A stretch of 6,592 bases of DNA from an uncultured Campylobacter sp. (GTDB taxonomy: Bacteria; Campylobacterota; Campylobacteria; Campylobacterales; Campylobacteraceae). The stretch is from assembly GCF_938018145.1 (NCBI RefSeq), contig NZ_CALIII010000437.1:1-6592 (forward strand), written 5' to 3'. Positions 1-5,351 of this stretch are shown in pieces. The notes under the pieces are model-generated. The model did not search any database, was not told the origin of the DNA, and saw nothing but the letters and a program-made list of their open reading frames with translations. Every line of letters starts with the position of its first letter. Positions within the stretch are counted from its first letter, which is position 1. The translations under genes and the position numbers were made by a program.

Positions 1-381
1 CCCAAACCCCAACGCATTATGCGTAAATTTAACCCAGCCAAGGCTCAAAGCGTAAAGGCTCGGGTTCATCGCCAAAGCGTAAGGAAAGCGCGCGAAGTAG
101 ATTTTCCTCTGCTGTGCGGTTGCGGGAGCGGCTATGGCGCGAAACTGCACGCCCTCTATCTTGCCCACCACCTTCGTATCAAGCGCGACTGTTCCGGCTA
201 CGTCGGGCTCTGCTAAAAACGCCTTCACGTGAGCGCTCTGCTCGCCGCCTGCTACGATAAAAGCCAAATTTCCCTCGTCAAAGGCGTAAAAGCAGCTCGC
301 GCAGTATGGCTTGCCGTCATCTAAAACAGCAAGGCTAAGCAGGTGCATTTTGCGGATAAATTTTAAAATTTTTTCATCCAT
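1..381 (-). CDS. YhbP/UPF0306-family protein (pyridoxamine-phosphate-oxidase-like fold), 3' end cut by window edge
   Basis: An open frame of 127 codons runs from ATG at 381 to the left edge without a stop, so the C-terminus is missing. The protein resembles E. coli YhbP (UPF0306). Shared landmarks are YCASCFYAFD (residues 26-35, like WCANAFYLFD), VAGTV (61-65), IEGVQF (75-80, like IRGVQF), ARFPYA (97-102), and VKFTHNALGFG (117-127, like IKFTDNTLGFG). In YhbP this last motif lies near the end, so only about 10-20 residues should be lacking. The family has the split-barrel FMN-binding fold of pyridoxamine 5'-phosphate oxidases, but its substrate is unknown to me and I assign none. It is expected to be cytoplasmic. 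The start is supported by an AAGG about 9 bases upstream. The DUF1294-like gene ends only 10 bases before it, so the two are probably co-transcribed and perhaps translationally coupled. Family call is firm; function is not known. Confidence 0.85.
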   Translation of the reverse strand, partial: MDEKILKFIRKMHLLSLAVLDDGKPYCASCFYAFDEGNLAFIVAGGEQSAHVKAFLAEPDVAGTVALDTKVVGKIEGVQFRAIAAPATAQQRKIYFARFPYALAMNPSLYALSLGWVKFTHNALGFG

Positions 382-391
382 TTCGTCCGCC

Positions 392-769
392 TTAAGCGCT
401 AAAAATTTGAGCCAAATTTGCCGAAACCCAGCTAAAATTTAGCGCCAAAAAGCAAGCTAAAACTAGCCAAAAAGCAAATATAAAAAGCTCTATTTTAACA
501 AATTTAGCTCCCGCTTTTTCGCGTTTAAATAGTGTCACCGCAAGCCCAGCCGCAAAGCCGCCGATAAAGCTAAAATAGTGCACCGCCGCGGGCTTAACGA
601 AGCTTGGCAGTTTGCCCGCGAAAAATAGCGAAAATATCGTAAGCGAGATCAAATTTGCCAGTAAAAAATAAAACGCGACGACGGGAATTTGCGGGAAAAA
701 TCCGTGCAAAACAAAGCTCAAAACGGTCGCGCTAATGAGCAAAAATACGCGCGCGGCAAAACAGCACAT
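392..769 (-). CDS. Small integral membrane protein, DUF1294-like
   Basis: This is a hydrophobic protein of 125 residues from the chosen ATG. Predicted membrane segments lie at about residues 5-22, 30-50, 64-82 and 93-112. The central part, with PAAVHYFSFIGGFAAGLAV (60-78) followed by LFKREKAGAKF (80-90), matches the DUF1294 pattern of a Gly-Gly helix followed by an 'LFRHK..K..F' turn and a last helix. The usual DUF1294 'DK' after the preceding helix is not obvious, so the family call is moderate. No biochemical function is known for the family. The frame stays open up to 841, but ATG 769 is preceded by AAAAAAGG six bases away, whereas the upstream extension (MALYRLNFFF...) has no ribosome site and would run into the neighbouring promoter. 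ATG 775 is possible but abuts the Shine-Dalgarno. The gene lies 10 bases before the YhbP-like gene and probably forms an operon with it. Confidence 0.65.
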   Translation of the reverse strand: MCCFAARVFLLISATVLSFVLHGFFPQIPVVAFYFLLANLISLTIFSLFFAGKLPSFVKPAAVHYFSFIGGFAAGLAVTLFKREKAGAKFVKIELFIFAFWLVLACFLALNFSWVSANLAQIFSA

Positions 770-788
770 TTTCATCCTTTTTTGCGTG

Positions 789-794
789 ATTTTA
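789..794 (-). promoter_or_regulatory. Candidate sigma-70 -10 box for the DUF1294-like/YhbP-like operon
   Basis: On the minus strand TAAAAT is preceded by a T-rich run (TTTCTTTTTTC), a pattern typical of Campylobacter vegetative promoters, which depend little on a -35 box. Transcription would begin near 782, leaving a leader of about 13 bases before ATG 769. Its upstream half would coincide with the sigma-28 promoter facing the other way. The call rests on one degenerate hexamer and is weak. Confidence 0.35.
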
Positions 795-807
795 GCGCAA
801 GGGGTAT

Positions 808-833
808 TAAGAAAAAAGAAATTTAGCCGATAT
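808..833 (+). promoter_or_regulatory. Sigma-28 (FliA) promoter for the Cj1450/CiaI-like gene
   Basis: GCCGATAT at 826-833 matches the sigma-28 -10 element (E. coli GCCGATAA; Campylobacter CGATWT). TAAG at 808-811, inside TTAAG, stands in for the TAAA -35 element, with 14 bases between the two boxes against about 15 in the E. coli consensus when counted from TAAA. The start point would fall near 839-841, immediately before the AAAGGA ribosome site, giving a very short leader. In C. jejuni the gene at this position (Cj1450) is reported as sigma-28 dependent, which agrees with what is seen here. Confidence 0.7.
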
Positions 834-855
834 AAAGCCAAAAGGACGGCAAATC

Positions 856-1371
856 ATGAAACTACAAAACTACCAAAGCGCGAGCCTAAACAGCTTTGAT
901 TTTAGCTTTAAAACCAGCAGCGGCGACGAGATAAATCTAAAAATGTACGACAACAAAACCGTAGACTATGCTAGCGCCAAAACAGCCGGCGCATCGGCAT
1001 CCGCGCTCACTCTCACGCACGAGTACGGATATAGCTTCTCGTATAAAGGCGACGGACTGGACGCTTGCGATAAAGAGGAGCTGGCAGCCGCTCTAGAAAA
1101 GATAGCGCCTAGCATAGATAAATTTATGAAAAACGTCAAAGAGGGCGAGGATTGGGTATTTTCGCGCGTGACAAATCTCGCAAACTCCCTTCGCAAAGAG
1201 CTTCCCGAGATAAAAGACGCAAATCATAAAAATTTTATCGCAGACGGCACGCTAAAGCTTTTTGATAGGCTGATGGAGCAAAATAAAGCGGACGCCAAGC
1301 TGCTGCAAAACTCCAAAAAGCTCTTTGACGAGCTCATTTCTCAGCTGGATAGCTTTAAATTTTACGTTTAG
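856..1371 (+). CDS. Cj1450/CiaI-like protein, flagellar (sigma-28) co-expressed
   Basis: This 171-residue protein has no recognisable enzymatic domain. Residues 1-65 are rich in Ser/Thr/Tyr and look like beta strands (FDFSFKTSSGDEINLKMYDN, then LTLTHEYGYSFSYKGDG). Residues 72-171 are charged and probably helical, ending in FKFYV. There is no signal peptide or membrane segment. It directly precedes dut and carries a sigma-28 promoter. From memory, C. jejuni Cj1450 sits just before dut (Cj1451) and is the sigma-28-dependent CiaI, reported to be exported through the flagellar system and to aid survival inside host cells. I identify this gene by position and regulation rather than by recalled sequence. 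The C. jejuni gene is often labelled 'ATP/GTP-binding', but no P-loop is visible here. A DxxLL dileucine-type motif (DAKLL) lies at residues 146-150. ATG 856 is preceded by AAAGGA nine bases away. Transcription may continue into dut, as no terminator separates them. Confidence 0.75.
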   Translation: MKLQNYQSASLNSFDFSFKTSSGDEINLKMYDNKTVDYASAKTAGASASALTLTHEYGYSFSYKGDGLDACDKEELAAALEKIAPSIDKFMKNVKEGEDWVFSRVTNLANSLRKELPEIKDANHKNFIADGTLKLFDRLMEQNKADAKLLQNSKKLFDELISQLDSFKFYV

Positions 1372-1392
1372 TTCGCGGTTTAAAATTTTCGC

Positions 1393-1398
1393 TATAAT
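1393..1398 (+). promoter_or_regulatory. -10 box (TATAAT) of the dut promoter
   Basis: A perfect TATAAT preceded by TTTTCGC and an AT-rich stretch lies between the CiaI-like gene and dut. This is the usual Campylobacter sigma-70 layout, with no recognisable -35 box. Transcription would start near 1405, about 20 bases before the ATG, with TAGGA at 1415-1419 as ribosome site six bases from the start. dut therefore can be expressed independently of the sigma-28 gene upstream. Confidence 0.6.
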
Positions 1399-1425
1399 TC
1401 ATAAATTTTAAAAATAGGAAAATTT

Positions 1426-2121
1426 ATGAACGCGAATGAAAAAATCACCCAAATGCTAAATCTCCAGCAGAGCCTAAACGACGATACCAACGGCATCGGC
1501 TGGGAAAACGGCGTCAACAAAAACGGCAAACTCATCAGCTGGAAACGCTGCATATATATGGAGTGCGCCGAGCTCATAGATAGCTTTGCCTGGAAGCACT
1601 GGAAAAGCATAAACGCACCGACAAATGAAGAAAATCTGCGCGTCGAGGTCGTGGATATCTGGCACTTTTTGATGAGTTTGATGCTCGAGCAGTACAAGCT
1701 AAATAACCTCGGCGACATCGCAAAGCTATCAAGCGATATCTGCGCTAGCAGCGGCTTTGAGGCGTTTTGCCGCGAGCCGTTTAACGTCGCTGACGAAAAC
1801 ATCTACGAGATCATAAACGACGTCGAAATGCTCATAAATAAATGCTCGGGCTTTGAGTATTCGCTCTTTGACCTGCTTAAAATTTACTTCACGATGAGCC
1901 TAAAATGCGGCGTAAATCTCAGCTCGCTTTACGAGTGCTACGTCGGTAAAAACGTGCTAAACCGCTTCCGCCAAGACCACGGCTACAAAGAGGGTGCGTA
2001 TAAAAAGGTCTGGAACGGCAAGGAAGATAACGCCGTGATGAACGAGATCCTCGCTCGCGGGCTAAAAAGCGTGGACGAGATCTACGCCGCGCTCGAGGCC
2101 GAGTACAAGGCGGTAAAATAA
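1426..2121 (+). CDS. dut: dUTPase, dimeric all-alpha type (dUTP diphosphatase)
   Basis: The 231-residue enzyme hydrolyses dUTP to dUMP and pyrophosphate, keeping uracil out of DNA and supplying dUMP for thymidylate synthesis in the cytoplasm. It belongs to the dimeric, all-helical dUTPases related to MazG and unrelated to the common trimeric Dut; dimeric members also cleave dUDP. The metal-binding signature is complete: E46 and E49 in MECAEL, and E74 and D77 in RVEVVDIW. The nucleotide-binding C-terminal motif is also present at residues 173-202, from VGKNVLNRFRQDHGYK to WNGKEDN. The length agrees with the structurally characterised C. jejuni enzyme (about 229 residues), and the four acidic positions appear to align with it. 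ATG 1426 has TAGGA six bases upstream and its own TATAAT promoter. The gene before it is the CiaI-like gene and the one after it an EI24-type membrane protein, as in C. jejuni. No defect is seen. Confidence 0.95.
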   Translation: MNANEKITQMLNLQQSLNDDTNGIGWENGVNKNGKLISWKRCIYMECAELIDSFAWKHWKSINAPTNEENLRVEVVDIWHFLMSLMLEQYKLNNLGDIAKLSSDICASSGFEAFCREPFNVADENIYEIINDVEMLINKCSGFEYSLFDLLKIYFTMSLKCGVNLSSLYECYVGKNVLNRFRQDHGYKEGAYKKVWNGKEDNAVMNEILARGLKSVDEIYAALEAEYKAVK

Positions 2122-2538
2122 AATTTGACGGCTTTGCGGGCCAAATTTGCGCTTGGGTCGTTAAATTTAGCAAATTTAACTCGTCGCCAGGCAGTTTAAG
2201 TCGTGGGTTGCTTAAATTTGAGCGCGGCTTAGCTGTGCTAGCTAAAATGCCGCCGTTTAATCTGTAAAATTTGCGCTACTTGCAAGCTCTCGCGTAGTTA
2301 GCCGATCCAAGTAAAAAATGGATCAAATTTGAGTAAATTTAGCTAAATTTGCAGCCTATTTTAAATCGGTCAAATTTAGCCGCGAAGTCTATACTCGCGT
2401 TAAATTTGCGCGCCATTGGAAACATTCGCCGCGCCGCTTTGCGCAAAGCAAAAAATGCGTGTCAAATTTAGAAAAGCCGCCGCGCCAAACGCCCTTTCGT
2501 CGCATGACGGCTATAAAATTAAACAAAATGGAGATTCG
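2122..2538. other. AAATTT-rich region between dut and the EI24-type gene
   Basis: No convincing gene is seen here. The 294 bases from 2122 to 2415 hold about 11 copies of AAATTT, usually as CAAATTTG, TAAATTTAG or similar. Two weak inverted repeats occur: TTAGCT/AGCTAA at 2228-2244, and GATCCA/TGGATC at 2304-2309 and 2319-2324 with a 9-base loop. Neither has a proper U-tract, so I do not call a terminator for dut. TATACT at 2390-2395 could be a -10 box for the EI24-type gene, but this is weak. The in-frame stretch 2416-2538 is discussed under that gene and is probably leader rather than coding. Confidence 0.55.
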
Positions 2539-3273
2539 TTGTTCGCTGATATTTTACGCCTTTCGATAAAGGACCTTTTTACGCCCAAATTTATTGCGCT
2601 TTCTATCTTACCACTCGTTTTTTCTGCGATCATCATCGCAGCGATCGCGATGTTTGGCGGCCGCGAGCTATACGAGGCGCTAAACGCGGCCGTATCGGGC
2701 GAGGCAGGCGCGCTGGCCGAATATCCGATGGTGGCTAAAATCCTTAGCCTAGGCATCGCAAAATGGCTCATCGGCGCGATATTTTACGCCGTCGGCGCAT
2801 ATCTGGTCGTCATGCTTTCGGTTTTTTGCGCGCTCGCGGTTGCGGGCTTTCTCACTCCGACGATCGCGCGCGAGATAAACCGCAGGCACTACCGCGTGGA
2901 CGAGGCGCAGCTAGCAAACGTCAGCCTAGCTCGCCAAACGGCTCTCATGGGTCAAATTTTGCTCAAATTTTTCCTGATCGCGCTTATTTGCGTGCCGATT
3001 TTAGCAGTGCCCGCGCTAAATTTCCTCGCCCTGCACCCGGCGTTTTTTTATCTTTATTATTCGCTGCTTTTCATCGACGTCGCGCCAAATGCTCTCTCGC
3101 GGCACAAATTCGAGCTTTACTTGCTGGACTACGGCGGATATAAATTTAAAGCCGCCGCGCTGTGCTTTTACCTGCTATGCTTAGTGCCTATTTTCGGGCT
3201 TTTCTTGCAGGTTTTTTTCGTTATTTATTTTTCGCATTTTTTCTTTTTACGCGAGACTTCGCGCTTGACGTAA
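2539..3273 (+). CDS. EI24-domain (CysZ-like) inner-membrane protein, probable TTG start
   Basis: This is a 244-residue integral membrane protein counted from TTG 2539. The opening ADILRLSIKDLFTPKFIALS followed by a Leu-Pro helix is characteristic of EI24/CysZ-family proteins. Membrane segments lie at about residues 17-39, 73-104, 141-163, 168-181 and 204-232. A loop with FLTPTIAREINRRHYR (104-119) follows the second, and a hydrophilic RHKFELYLLDYGGYKFK stretch (188-204) precedes the last. E. coli CysZ imports sulfate, but nothing here ties this protein to sulfur metabolism, so substrate is left open. The position after dut agrees with the integral membrane protein Cj1452 of C. jejuni. The frame is open from TTG 2416, but that codon and ATG 2455 lack ribosome sites, while TTG 2539 has GGAG (2530-2533) five bases upstream and gives the expected family N-terminus. 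If the longer start were real the protein would have 285 residues. Confidence 0.8.
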   Translation: MFADILRLSIKDLFTPKFIALSILPLVFSAIIIAAIAMFGGRELYEALNAAVSGEAGALAEYPMVAKILSLGIAKWLIGAIFYAVGAYLVVMLSVFCALAVAGFLTPTIAREINRRHYRVDEAQLANVSLARQTALMGQILLKFFLIALICVPILAVPALNFLALHPAFFYLYYSLLFIDVAPNALSRHKFELYLLDYGGYKFKAAALCFYLLCLVPIFGLFLQVFFVIYFSHFFFLRETSRLT

Positions 3274-3334
3274 ATCATTTCAAATCAGCGAAAAACTAAA
3301 TAAAATAAGCCGAAATTTTTAAAAAGGAAAACAA

Positions 3335-3523
3335 ATGAGAACTGAAAATATCGTAGTTTGCAACGTCTGCGGACAAAAAAGCACGGAAAACGAAAACGCC
3401 GTATTTATCCGCGCCCACAAAAACGGCGAAGAGGTCGATATCTGCACGGCATGCATCCCTAGCGTCATCCACGGCTCGGGCCTAGTCGTTCGCAGCAACG
3501 ACGAAATCAAAGAGGATATGTAA
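3335..3523 (+). CDS. Small four-cysteine zinc-ribbon-like protein, unknown function
   Basis: A 62-residue, soluble, acidic protein contains two CxxC knuckles, C9/C12 (CNVC) and C37/C40 (CTAC), separated by 24 residues, which is the arrangement of a zinc ribbon. H46 follows in the motif IPSVIHGSG. The tail after residue 50 is charged (SNDEIKEDM). No catalytic residues or membrane segment are present. Binding of zinc, and any role in nucleic-acid or protein contact, is inference from the cysteine spacing. ATG 3335 has AAGGA (3324-3328) six bases upstream, a standard ribosome site, and codon use resembles the neighbours, so the gene is very likely real. It begins 61 bases after the EI24-type gene and could be read from it, though TAAAAT at 3301-3306 may be its own -10 box. 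A 12-bp hairpin follows the stop within three bases. I do not recognise a named family. Confidence 0.8.
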   Translation: MRTENIVVCNVCGQKSTENENAVFIRAHKNGEEVDICTACIPSVIHGSGLVVRSNDEIKEDM

Positions 3524-3525
3524 TC

Positions 3526-3554
3526 AAATTTTAGCCCGCTTTGGGCTAAAATTT
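3526..3554 (+). terminator. Perfect 12-bp hairpin after the zinc-ribbon gene, probable terminator
   Basis: AAATTTTAGCCC pairs perfectly with GGGCTAAAATTT around a 5-base GCTTT loop, two bases after the stop codon. Placement argues for transcription termination. The usual U-tract directly after the GC stem is replaced by AAAATTT, which is part of the stem, so the structure is symmetric and could work in either direction. It is built from the same AAATTT words that fill the intergenic DNA, which tempers confidence. Confidence 0.55.
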
Positions 3555-3943
3555 ACGTTCTGACTCGTTTTTAGCGAATTTAACCCACTCAAATTTGCTA
3601 AAAATTTGACCGAATAAAATTTAAGCTGGTAAATTTAACGAAACCGACCGCAAATTTACCGATAAATTTCAAATTTAACTAAAACTCATCCAAATACGCA
3701 AAATCGCGCAGCCGTAAATTTCAAGCTCCTAAATTTAACATAACCGTATCCGAGACGATCAAAATTAACGCTAAAGCGTAAAATAATGTCACGATAAATT
3801 TACTAAAAAGTTATGTTTAATAAATTTAGTTTCGATACGTAACACTTATCGCCTAAAATAAAAATATAAAAATAAATTTAAATAAAAATTTTTTCTAGGA
3901 GAGTTAATATTCAACTACTAAAATTTGACGAATAGGAGCGAAG
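3555..3943 (+). promoter_or_regulatory. Long AT-rich leader and control region of gdhA
   Basis: No gene longer than a few codons is seen in these 389 bases. AAATTT occurs about 14 times. A direct repeat lies at 3623-3646 and 3723-3746. The last 100 bases are extremely AT-rich, and TAAAAT (3854-3859) and TATAAA (3865-3870) are candidate -10 boxes; neither can be preferred by eye. Two ribosome-site-like sequences follow: AGGAG at 3897-3901, and TAGGAG at 3933-3938, which lies five bases before the gdhA ATG and is the one used for gdhA. A 5-bp inverted repeat ACGCT/AGCGT occurs near 3769-3780. Regulation of gdhA by nitrogen supply is plausible, but no known operator is recognised. Confidence 0.45.
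3623..3746. repeat. Imperfect 24-base direct repeat, copies 100 bases apart
   Basis: The copies are 3623-3646 and 3723-3746. Both read AAGCT, two variable bases, TAAATTTAAC, two variable bases, AACCG, so 20 of 24 positions agree and the spacing is exactly 100 bases. Part of the match is the common AAATTTAAC word, but the flanking AAGCT and AACCG are not. It could be a pair of protein-binding sites upstream of gdhA or simple local duplication. Confidence 0.5.
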
Positions 3944-5302
3944 ATGAGCGAGTACATCGAAAAAACGATGGAGTGGATAAAAAGAACCAATCCGGGCCAA
4001 GGCGTGTTCGTGCAGGCTGCGACCGAGGTGCTGGGCAGCCTCGAGCCGCTTATAAAAAAAAAGAGCAAATACCAAAAACACGCTATCTTAGAGCGCATCG
4101 TGATACCTGAGCGTACGGTGATATTTCGCGTCACGTACACGGGCGACGACGGCAGACCGCAGGTGCATAACGGCTACCGCATACAGTTTAACTCAGCCGT
4201 GGGCCCCTATAAAGGCGGCATCAGACTGCACCCGAGCGTCGATCTTGGCGTGCTAAAATTTTTAGGATTTGAGCAAATTTTCAAAAACTCGCTAACGGGC
4301 GTAAACATCGGCGGCGCAAAGGGCGGCAGCACCTTTGATCCAAAAGGCAAGAGCGAGGGCGAGATAATGCGCTTTTGCCAAGCATTTATGAGCGAGCTAT
4401 ACCGCCACATCGGCAACACCGTGGACGTGCCCGCAGGCGACATCGGCGTGGGCGCGCGCGAGATCGGCTATATGTTTGGGCAGTATAAAAAACTCACGGG
4501 TAGATTTGACGGCATACTAACGGGCAAGGGGCTAAACTGGGGCGGCAGCCTAGCGCGCACGGAGGCGACGGGATACGGATTAGTCTATTTTACGCAAAAT
4601 ATGCTCAAAAGAGCGGGCCTTGGGCTAGAGGGCAAAAAATGCAGCATAAGCGGTAGCGGAAACGTCGCCATATACACGGTAGAAAAGCTCTATCAAGTAG
4701 GCGCGCTGCCTATCACGGTTTCTGATTCAAACGGATACGTTTACGACGCCGAGGGCATCGATCTAGCGGTGCTTAAAGAGCTAAAAGAAGTCAAACGCGC
4801 GCGCCTTAGCGAATACGTCAAATTTAGACCGAACGCAAAATACGTAAGCGTAAGCGAATATAAAGAGGGCAGAAACGGCGTCTGGGACGTGCCGTGCGAT
4901 GGAGCGTTTCCGTGCGCGACGCAAAACGAGCTTCACCTAGCCGACATAAAGACGCTCTACGCTAACGGCTGTCGCTTCGTCGCCGAGGGGGCAAATATGC
5001 CAAGCACGCTTGATGCGATAAATTTTATGCTAGCGCAAAAGGATTTTTACTTCGCTCCGGCAAAGGCGGCAAACGCGGGCGGCGTGGGCACGTCAGGCCT
5101 AGAAATGATGCAAAACGCCGGCATGACCGCGTGGAGCTTTGAAAAGGTCGATCACAGACTGCACGGCATCATGAATCATATCTTTGAGCTTAGCTACGAA
5201 ACTAGCAAGGAGTTTGGCGACGAGGGAAATCTGGTGCTTGGCTCAAATATCGCGGGCTTTCGCAAGGTAGCCGATGCGATGATAGATCAGGGATATGTGT
5301 AA
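3944..5302 (+). CDS. gdhA: NADP-type glutamate dehydrogenase (GdhA)
   Basis: This 452-residue cytoplasmic enzyme makes L-glutamate from 2-oxoglutarate and ammonium with NADPH, a main route of ammonium assimilation. The length is typical of the hexameric ~50-kDa class. Substrate-domain landmarks are GPYKGGIR (K90), the catalytic-lysine motif GGAKGG (K126), and PAGDIGVG with catalytic D166. The Rossmann domain starts with SGSGNVA (236-242), and SDS at 260-262 at the end of the second strand is the usual sign of NADP preference. EGANMPST (348-355) and ANAGGVGTSGLEM (376-388) complete the C-terminal core. The protein looks intact. ATG 3944 has TAGGAG five bases upstream and gives the normal N-terminus (EYIEKTMEWIKR). 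The gene stands alone between a long AT-rich leader and a strong terminator, so it is probably monocistronic; the long leader suggests individual regulation. Confidence 0.97.
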   Translation: MSEYIEKTMEWIKRTNPGQGVFVQAATEVLGSLEPLIKKKSKYQKHAILERIVIPERTVIFRVTYTGDDGRPQVHNGYRIQFNSAVGPYKGGIRLHPSVDLGVLKFLGFEQIFKNSLTGVNIGGAKGGSTFDPKGKSEGEIMRFCQAFMSELYRHIGNTVDVPAGDIGVGAREIGYMFGQYKKLTGRFDGILTGKGLNWGGSLARTEATGYGLVYFTQNMLKRAGLGLEGKKCSISGSGNVAIYTVEKLYQVGALPITVSDSNGYVYDAEGIDLAVLKELKEVKRARLSEYVKFRPNAKYVSVSEYKEGRNGVWDVPCDGAFPCATQNELHLADIKTLYANGCRFVAEGANMPSTLDAINFMLAQKDFYFAPAKAANAGGVGTSGLEMMQNAGMTAWSFEKVDHRLHGIMNHIFELSYETSKEFGDEGNLVLGSNIAGFRKVADAMIDQGYV

Positions 5303-5312
5303 ATTTGCCTTG

Positions 5313-5351
5313 AAGGCTCGTTTTACTGCGCTTTTGCAAACGAGCCTTTTT
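5313..5351 (+). terminator. Intrinsic terminator of gdhA
   Basis: AAGGCTCGTTT (5313-5323) pairs perfectly with AAACGAGCCTT (5338-5348) around a 14-base loop, and the stem runs into five T residues (5347-5351). It begins ten bases after the gdhA stop. On the opposite strand no T-run follows, so it acts for the plus strand only. Confidence 0.88.

Noticed and set aside
19..216. Plus-strand open frame of 65 codons at the left edge
   Set aside because: It is the complement of the YhbP-like coding sequence, whose minus-strand translation shows family motifs; the plus-strand peptide has none.
770..841. Longer N-terminus for the DUF1294-like protein, starting at 841
   Set aside because: There is no ribosome site there, the extra residues look non-coding, and it would cross the sigma-28 promoter. 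ATG 769 has a well-spaced AAGG.
856..1371. ATP/GTP-binding function for the CiaI-like protein
   Set aside because: The label is used for the C. jejuni homologue, but no GxxxxGK[ST] P-loop or other nucleotide-binding motif is visible here.
1392..1802. Minus-strand frame opposite dut (136 codons)
   Set aside because: It is antisense to a fully motif-bearing dUTPase and has no recognisable features.
2763..3143. Plus-strand frame of 126 codons inside the EI24-type gene
   Set aside because: Arg/Ala-rich out-of-frame translation of a membrane protein gene; no ribosome site or domain.
3560..3760. Repeated AAATTT words considered as a CRISPR array or tandem repeat
   Set aside because: Spacing is irregular, the shared word is only 6-10 bases, and the same word is spread over the whole window.
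3925..4110. TTG-started frame overlapping the start of gdhA
   Set aside because: It is a shifted reading of the gdhA start and encodes a low-quality, charge-rich peptide.
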